Positions 56,715 to 64,000 of a DNA stretch of 64,000 nucleotides are shown here, piece by piece (the stretch's first letter is position 1; the number at the start of each line of letters is the position of its first letter). The notes below the pieces were generated by a model. That model was given only the letters and a program-made list of their open reading frames with translations. It was not told where the DNA came from and made no database searches. The stretch spans positions 14,285,660 to 14,349,659 of the forward strand of contig CM030715.1 of NCBI GenBank assembly GCA_017979445.1, in the 5' to 3' direction. This DNA is from Akebia trifoliata (Eukaryota; Streptophyta; Magnoliopsida; Ranunculales; Lardizabalaceae). Position numbers and translations under genes: made by a program.

Positions 56715-58448
56715 TGAAAGCGCCTTCGATCCGCGGGGTGCGCGGATCCGCTTTTGACACTTGAAGTTTGGGAGTCGCCACCTAGTTATTGTGGTCTAGG
56801 AACCAAACTGACTCTAACATGGATAAAAAGAACTAATCTACCACAAAAAATCTGAATTTGGGGATCATGTTACGGGGTTGGAAGGTGTTAGGCACCAACC
56901 CCGCCCGGCCAAAGCCGGTCTCTACTAACTTCCCAAATATATCACATTGCTAAAAACCTAGATAAAAATAAAAAAAATTACATACCTTTACGATAGCAAG
57001 GATTTTGTTCCCTCAGATCTGACAAAAAGAGCTCCTTGTACTGTATTCCCTTGCTTCGTTCTGTCTCCGGATTTGACTTCGGATCTCCTAGATCAAGGTA
57101 TCTCCTTATTTTTGGATCTGAACTTTTCAAGTTTGTTGTGGATTTGGGGGTGTTTTTGGAGGGATTTTAGGTGTTTTCTAGACTAAAATTGAAGGAGGGA
57201 TGTTAGGTAAGGAGTTGGGGCTCCAAAACTAGGGTTTATGGGGGGCTAGGGGAGCTTCTAGACCTACTTCTCTTAGGGTTTATTATTTGATACGAAAATA
57301 GGGTGTGAGCACCTCTATTTATAGAATTTTTTTAAGGTTGATTTGGATAGAGTTAGTGTTTAATTAGAGATCTTTTAATTAGAGTTGTGTTTTAGTTAAA
57401 ATTGTTTTAGGTAGAATTGTGTTTTAATTAGAATTGTTTTAGGTAGAATTATTTTTAAGTCAGAACTCTATTAGATAGAATTATTATTTAATTAGAATTC
57501 TATTATGACTTTTGGTCTTATTTGATTGACTTTTAATGTTTTGACTTTAGTCTTAATTGATTGACTTTAATACTTTGACTTCAGTCTTGCTTAATTGACT
57601 TTAATTTTGACTTTAGTCTCACTTGATTGACTTTAATACTTTGACTACAGTCTTGCTTGATTGACTTTAATTTTGGAGAACCCCCTTCCATTATTTCTTT
57701 AATTCTTTGGACCCCCAAATGGAGGGCTCCTTAAAGAAATATCCCACGAACCCTCAACAATTTACCCGAAAGTCCGATTGATCGATTTTTAATTCAAAAT
57801 TTTAAATTAATTTCATCAATGTTTCACTTTAATTATTTAATATTTTATTTATTAATTTTTAAAATTTTTAATTATGAAAATTGTGAAATTATCGTTTTAC
57901 CCCCGGAGAGGACTTTTCACGTTTTAAGTCGGTTTTTAATGTTCTAGGATGTTTTAGAATCGATTTTTCGTAAGGAATTCAATGGAAATATTATTTTGTG
58001 TTATTTATGAAATTTTTTGTGTGAAATGATTGTGAACTTTATGAGGGGCATTTTCGTAATTTTGTCAAATTCTGTTAAAATTGGTGAAATGATTTATTTA
58101 GTTCCGATTTGTTATTTTATGTGTTTGAGAGAGTTTTTCTAAGCGTAACATAGGCTCTAGGGTTGTTTTGAGGTTAGGGGTATTTTGGTAATTTGGTAAT
58201 TTTTTAGTGATTTTTATCGTGAAGTTTCTTTTTGGTCTGCAAGATGATGATTTCTATGTTTCTGGGGTCGTATTTTCCTAGCATAGCGTGGTTTCTAAGG
58301 TTTTGTCAATTCGAGATACCTCATCCAGATTTCTGAAACACATCTGGTAACAAAATAAAGCAACGGAATACACATCCATCATTGGGAATCATTGCAATCG
58401 GATTGACGAGTTGATTAATCAGGCGAGTGCAAAAATGGGGTGTCTACA
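56715..58448 (-). repeat. Solo LTR of A type (1734 bp) in Y protease
   Basis: TGTAGACACCCC...GAAGGCGCTTTCA on minus with no PBS or PPT on either side. Flanks are Y protease coding sequence on both sides. Target copies ctccc (56710-56714) and gtccc (58449-58453), 4 of 5 equal. TATA box 57316-57323; PBS-like U5 motif 56771-56780. A solo LTR usually arises by recombination between the two LTRs of one element. Confidence 0.85.
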
Positions 58449-60770
58449 GTCCCTAACAGCAAATTGAAAGCGGATTGGATATCAATAACCTAAAATTCCA
58501 CAGGAAATTCAACTATAACTGTGGACAATCGAAGGTGCAAAATTTCCAGTACATCCCTTTTGGTGTTATCATAGACCCTAACATCTTGATTAGTGGGCTT
58601 GAGATCTTCAGCCTTAAACCCGAGGCAAGTAGTAGTCTTTAAAGGGCAAACATTAAGCGCACTCCCATTGTCAATCAAAACTAGAGGTACCCTCATCCCG
58701 TTACAGTCAACTGTGATGTGCAACGGCTTGGTGTGGCTTGCTCCCTCTTTTGGGAGATCTGAGTCCGAGAAGGATAGGATATTTTCTACGTAAGTTGCTC
58801 CTACTATACTGGCTAGCTAATCTGGAGAAGTATCAAAGGAGACTTGGGCTGTACTTAATGCTTTAAGAACAACCTCCCTATGGGCAGTGGAAGCCATGAG
58901 TAAACCCCAAACTGAGATATTGGCCCCTGATTTCTTCAACTGCTTGATCATAGCGTCATCTTCCTCGATGTTCTCTTTGATAGGATCTTATTTTCCTTTT
59001 TTAGCCAAGGTTGCAGGATCATCGACACAAAGTTTTTGTGGAGTAAAAATTCTTCCCCCCCGAGTCACATGTCTGACTTCATCACAAGAAAGGGAGAAAG
59101 GCTCATCTTCTTCAGTCAACAAGTATGGATCTTCCTCTATCAATGAGATAGGGTTTTCCGGATTCATTTGAGCCAAAAGATACTAGTGAATGCAGGGCTA
59201 TCCTAACAAGGTGGGGATAGATGGTATGCATCATTTGGGGTTAAATCGAGAGGTTCACAACTTGTAGTGAAGACTTCGTCGATGAAATCTATTCTGACAA
59301 TGGGGCAACTGGGTGGTTTGACTTGGATGGGATAGATGAGAGAGATAGGGTCGAATGGTAACTGGGTGTTGGAAACCATGTTCAGGGTTTGTAGAGGTTG
59401 ATATGTAGGCAGTGGATTAGTGATGACATTTGGTGACGTTGGACTAGGGATTGTGACATTTTTTGCATCGATAAGATTCTGAATGGCATGATGGAGAGTG
59501 ACACACTGATCGGTGTGATGGCCAGTGTTTTGATGGAATTCGTAGAATAAATTAGAATTATGTCTGACTGGTAGGGGGTTTGGTAATGGTCGGGGTTGTA
59601 TCGGGGTAAGAAGACTTTTTTTCAATAGTTTTTGAATGACTACGGTAAAAGTCATCCCTAGATTGATAAACTGACACGGAATTCGAGGTTGACTTGGGTA
59701 AACCTGGTTATTAGTCCGGGCTGGGTGTTGAGCTGGGATAGCTGATGTGTTGGCTATAAAAACATGGTTGGTACTAGGTTTGGGAACATAGGGTTTCTTA
59801 GACTTGTTATCCGAGGGGTTAGAAAGAACCCTAGAGGCAAAAACATCCTCTAGTTGGCTCCCGACTTGTAATAGGGATTTAAAGGTAGGAAGATATTGAG
59901 AAACAAAGTGCTGAGCATACCCTTGTGTAAGGTTTTTCAGGATAATGGCTACTTGTTCCTTTTTTGATGGTCTATCCCACATTTGGGCAGCTTTGGCCCT
60001 CCAATGGCCAATGAAATCGGTAAAAGTTTCCCTATTTTTCTACTTAGTTGACTCAAAATCCCTTCTTAAAGTCTCAATCTCGGTACTGTACTTATACTCA
60101 TGCCAGAAAGCCTTTAACATGCTCTCCCAGCTACCCACAGTAACTAGATCTTGAGACATTAGCCAACGCAGTGCTGATCCTGATAGAGTTCTCTGAAATA
60201 ATGTTATCTATTCATCGCTGAGCCCCATAGTGCGCATGTTAGTAACATACACCTTAAGATGTCTTTATGCACAACCTATACCACTGAACTTGTCCATTTC
60301 AAGCATTACAAACTTCTCTGGCAAATGAATTCTAGGGATATGGTTCAGAGCTTCAATGCCTGCTGCAATTTCATCGATACCCTTTATACTCTTCATAACT
60401 AACTCTAACTGAGACATTCTGTTAGCTAACACCGGATTTTCATCAAACTGTTCTTCATCTCCGTCAAGCTCAAAAACCTTATGTGCACGTCTCGTTATAT
60501 TTTCTTCTACCCTTTTTTTCTTTATGATCGTCAAGGGGATTGCCCGTTGATTCTGAAATCTGTTCTAAGACTTCCACTTTTCCTTTTATACTATTGATAT
60601 CATTGGCAAAGACTGCCAAAATCTTACGAATCTCTGTAAGCTCAGACTCTGAAGTCATTTCTACCTGTTGACTTGGTATTAACGTTCGTTCTAACTGACT
60701 AAACTTACAACTCCAACTAGGAAGTGGACTCTTGAGTTTGGGCGCAATGATAATCGTATACATCCCATTA
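58449..60770 (-). pseudogene. Element Y gag and protease N-terminal part
   Basis: Protease active site LVLIDNGSALNVCPL (DNG, as in B) lies in 58723-58490; a TAG at about 58490 replaces the Gln of EFQVLDIQ. Gag from about 60760: helical IRKILAVFANDINSIKGKVEVL, frame change near 60530, GIGCA followed by TAA at 60265, a TAG near 60042, then open 59982-59203. The zinc knuckle reads FYEFHQNTGHHTDQC, where its first Cys is Tyr, so metal binding would be impaired. A stop at about 59203 precedes the linker. Confidence 0.82.
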
Positions 60771-60880
60771 AAGATAAATTTAATCAATTTCAGTATTACC
60801 CCCTTGATAACATTTTAATGAGTCATTTTATTGAAGTTTGTGCACCGATCCATTAAATAATCCATTCACGCAATGATCAT

Positions 60881-62119
60881 TCAAAAGAGAAATAAATGTT
60901 TATTCAAAAGAAAAATAGTTTTATTGAAAATGATTGACAAAGAAACGTTCTTAAACAATTTTTTACATGGACGCTTGGCTTTGTCTTGATGGTCATCAGG
61001 ATTGCTATCAGGCTTGATCCTCTTGGCTCTAACAACTGGCTCTTTGAATTCTGTTTGTCCGTCTGGATACCCTAAGGTGCGTTTGTTCCAAGCCTTCTCA
61101 ATGAGATGTACTAACTTTTCAATCAATGGCTCGGGAGGGAAGAAAGCTTTATGTTGAGGTAAAGATAACTCTATGGGTACGTCGTACTGTTCTGGGATCA
61201 ATACAGGTTGGTAGAAAGACGTTTCTTCTAAACCAATCAGACGGACATATTAGGATCCTTTGGTTCCTAGAACAGGAGGATCCGTCATCCACCAAGTACA
61301 TCTTAAATCGATATGACGGGCAAGGCGAGAGTCTAACCATTTACTCCAAGCTTTGACTGAGTTGTTATGCATTAGCAGGCTTCTTTTGGAAAAGTGTTTT
61401 AGCCCATACTTGAGGTATGAAGGGACATCTACAATTCTGAGATGATCAAATAGCCACATATAGAGTAAGTGGGGACTTCCTTTGAAGCTTTCCCTCTCAC
61501 CATTCTCTATGGCATTTAGACCTGAGAAAATTTCAGCTAGGATGAGAGGTACTGGATAGGCTTTCTTTGAGAGTTGAGAGGCTATATCTGTGACGGACTC
61601 AGGGATAGTCTGGCCATCACTTTTGGAAGTCAGCATGTATTGGGCTAGGATTCCTAAGCACAATCGATAGGCTCTAGTGGCTCACCAGGCTTCAGGTTTT
61701 ACATTGACGGGATGACTACGGGAGCGATACGGGCCCAGTAAAGGTACTAAGTCCAATATCCCATTATGGACTAGAGCTTTGACTTCTTCTTTTGAAATGT
61801 TTAGCCCTATGGTGAGGTCACCAGAATATCCTATCTTCAATGAGGGCCTGACTAGAGGTCCTGAGGTAGATATTCCCATAATGCCACAATAATCCTCGTG
61901 AGTGGGACATAAATGCATATGCCCAATATGGAATATGTGAAGGTAGGGGTTCCAGCGCTTAGCCATAGCACGTAAGAGATTCCATTATATTTCAAAATCG
62001 TGGAAGTAAAGAGCACTCCTCAATATGAATCTCCCAAAATTGATCTTCTCTACAAGGTGCATCCCTATGACGGTTGTTTTGACTAACTGATCGATCGGGT
62101 TATTGCATGTGGCTAGCAT
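60881..62119 (-). pseudogene. Element Y ORF1 (DUF7745 / plant-mobile-domain-like)
   Basis: The most complete ORF1 copy. ATG at 62119 (MLATCNNPIDQLVKTTV), then MAKRWNPYLHIFHIGHMHLC at about 61966, GLNISKEEVKALVHNG, a TGA near 61680, SVTDIASQLSKKAYPVPLI, GSPHLLYMWLFDHLRIVDV, a TAA near 61249, and LIEKAWNKRTLGYPDG before a basic tail (RAKRIKPDSNPDDHQDKAKR) ending at 60881. Full length would be about 400 residues. Function unknown; Ogre elements are known for an extra ORF at this place. It is broken by at least two nonsense codons. Confidence 0.75.
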
Positions 62120-63128
62120 CCTGGTTTGACACGAAAGGGTATTTTAGTACACTTCCAAGGTTCATATAAAATATCAATTACTTTTTCTTTTGAAAAATCA
62201 TTTTCTGAAAACATTTTTTCTTGAAAAATATTTTTTTTAGAGAACACTTATTTTGGAAAACACTTTTTGTGAAAAATACTTTCCTTTTGTAAACCATTTT
62301 TCTTCTTTGAAAATGGGTTGAAATCCGAATTTAGAAAAGAATTTGATTTCCATTTTGATTTAAATGGCCCGCCCATCATGATTGTTGGGTCGAGATGGAC
62401 TGGGTCATTATGAATTATTGCAACAAATGGATTCTTTATTGAGTCAGTGCATCCATTTTAATCAGGTAAAACAAAACTTTAATCCTTAAGGACAGCCATA
62501 CATTCTGATCTCATCATTCACATCATTCACATACATTCATCAATCACAAGGTCCCATTCAATAAACAACCCGAGAACACCCACGATAAGTTCTAGTCGTA
62601 AGCTACAGGGGAGGTTTCTAGACTTTAAGCTTACTACATGCAATGCATTTTTATCTGGCCACCTTTGCCCAAGTACACTTATATACCTCTCGAGCGTACT
62701 CAATCAGATGGTACGTGGTGACTAGGTTTGATATACCGTATAAGGGAAAATCTAAAATTTCAACTCACTTCTCTTAAGCCAAAAATAGCCAGTTTAATCC
62801 CTAGATCAGAGGTGGCGCGTAATACTTGAGGAAAGGCACTCTTAAATCACCTCTTTTCTAGAATAGACGTAGTCTATCCTCCTAGTACCGTAATACATCG
62901 GAGCAGGATCTCGCTTATGCATTGGTTTTGATCAAGAAGTGCAACTGATGTACTTAGATTATCTTTGATATACCTATGAGTACGAGTCAAGAGTAGTAGC
63001 TTTCATAAATGGTTTGGCATCCCACGAGGGGACCGACCACGTACTAGTACTACGTTGGCAAACGAGACATGTGACTGTGCGGCTTACAATAGGTCAAAGG
63101 CTCAGGTCGCTTCAGTTTGGGTACATCA
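62120..63128 (-). other. Element Y leader, no gene
   Basis: Shared leader block (62580-63125) cut at 63128 by the next LTR. The left part has A/T runs shared with A2 (29520-29710) and X (50160-50350). Confidence 0.65.
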
Positions 63129-64000
63129 TGAAAGCACCCTCGATTCCCAGGGTGCACGGATCTACTTTTTACCTTTGAGGTTTGGGAGTCGCCACCTAGT
63201 TATTACGATCTAGGAATCGAACATTGACTCTAAAAGGATAAAACAACTAATTTACTAAAAAAAACTAAGTTTAGGGATCAAGTTATGGGGTTGGAAGGTG
63301 TTAGGCACCAATCCCGCCCGACAAACGCCGGTCTCTACTAATTCCCAAATAAAACTACATTGCTAACAAGACCTAAATAATAATAAAAAAATAAAAATTG
63401 TTATCTTTGTCGAATGCAACGATTTTATTCCCTTAGATCTGATAGAACAACTCCTTGTATAGAATTCCTTGCTTTGTTTTATTGTCGGATCCGATTTCTG
63501 ATCTCCTAGTTGAGGTATCTTCTTCTTGGATCTGTGAGTTTTCTAATTTTTTTTTATGGATTCTAAGGTATTTTAGAAAGGTTTTTGGGTGTTTTTTGAG
63601 CTAAAGTTAGGGTAGGGATATTAGGTAAGAAGTTGGGACTTCAAAATTAGGGTTTATAGGAGGCTAGGGAAGCTTTTTGACCTACTTTTTTTAGGATTTA
63701 TTTTTTGATACAAAAATAGGTTGTAAAGACCCCTATTTATAGATTTTTTTAAGTGCTTATTTTAATAGAGTTAATGTTTAATTATAATTCTTTTAGGTAG
63801 AGTTATATTTTAATTAGAATTATTTTAACTAGAGTTATTATTTAGTTATGATTGTTTTAAAAAGAGTTATTATTTAATTAGGATTGTTTTAAATTAAGAT
63901 TGTCTTAAATAGAGATATTATTTAATTAGAACTTTATTAGGATTTTAAATTTTAGTCTCACTTGATTGACTTTAAGATTTTTACTTTAGTCTTACTTGAT
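63129..64000 (-). repeat. A-type LTR, cut by the window edge
   Basis: On plus it starts TGAAAGCACCC, the end of an A-type LTR on minus. No PBS lies to the left (the flank is Y leader ending ..GTACATCA), so it is a solo LTR or the 3' LTR of an element that continues right. PBS-like U5 motif 63185-63194; TATA box 63734-63741. U3 is of the A2 type. Confidence 0.8.

Larger units (their letters stand above)
54965..64000 (-). mobile_element. Element Y: Ogre-like retrotransposon, right part
   Basis: Minus strand. RT N-terminal part at 54965, spacer, protease, gag, ORF1, then leader to 63128. Interrupted by X (left edge), a solo LTR (56715-58448) and an LTR at 63129. Its own LTR and PBS are not in the window. 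ORF1 and gag are close to those of X, so the two belong to one subfamily. It is the outermost, hence oldest, element of the nest. Confidence 0.82.

Overview
This window is repeat-rich nuclear DNA of a flowering plant. The evidence is fragments of plant genes with introns (cytokinin dehydrogenase, anthranilate synthase alpha, an EDR1/CTR1-type MAPKKK), a CACTA transposon end, AT-rich sequence with long homopolymers, and above all several large Ty3/gypsy LTR retrotransposons of the Tat/Ogre type: a Gag-like zinc knuckle, protease, RT, a second 'archaeal-type' RNase H, integrase, an extra ORF before gag, and a primer site matching a tRNA 3' end reported as tRNA-Arg for Ogre. I see no intact host gene and no tRNA or rRNA gene, and I cannot name the species.

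Layout. Bases 1-4592 are the right part of a CACTA-like element carrying three captured host-gene fragments. Bases 4593-6732 hold non-coding sequence that ends in a DNA-transposon-like terminus abutting a broken gag. From 6733 to 64000 the window is a nest of Ogre-like elements, resolved by LTR orientation, primer binding sites (PBS), polypurine tracts (PPT) and 5-bp target duplications (TSD). Element Y (minus strand, 54965 to the right edge) has element X (minus, 6733-8724 plus 49995-54964) in its RT region. X has element B (minus, 8725-49994) in its ORF1, TSD gcact/acact. B has element A1 (plus, 18914-41256) in its pol, TSD ggttg. A1 has element A2 (minus, 23623-34710) in its gag, TSD aaaac. 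A separate solo LTR (56715-58448) sits in Y's protease, and another LTR (63129 to the edge) in Y's leader.

Gene content. X, Y and B carry ORF1 and gag; Y and B also show protease and RT, and B shows both RNase H domains and integrase. All carry stops or frameshifts. A1 keeps only a nearly open gag and has no pol. A2 keeps only integrase C-terminal debris. A1 and A2 share the 'A' type LTR (about 1.7 kb) and primer site with X, so they look like non-autonomous relatives moved by an X/Y-type element. B has a different LTR of 4.1-4.4 kb with a 135-bp palindromic array inside its R/U5.

Most interesting signals: (1) ten small 3'-region hairpins, about 30 nt each, in tandem in three elements, with compensatory changes and often a GAAA loop; (2) a 10-nt copy of the primer binding site inside U5 in eight of nine LTRs; (3) a candidate leader intron (donor GTAAGT at a homologous place in A1 and B) that ends exactly at gag or at the ORF1 start codon; (4) tandem hairpin minisatellites just before the PPT in A1, A2 and B; (5) a palindromic array in the B LTR with 10 units in one copy and 8 in the other.
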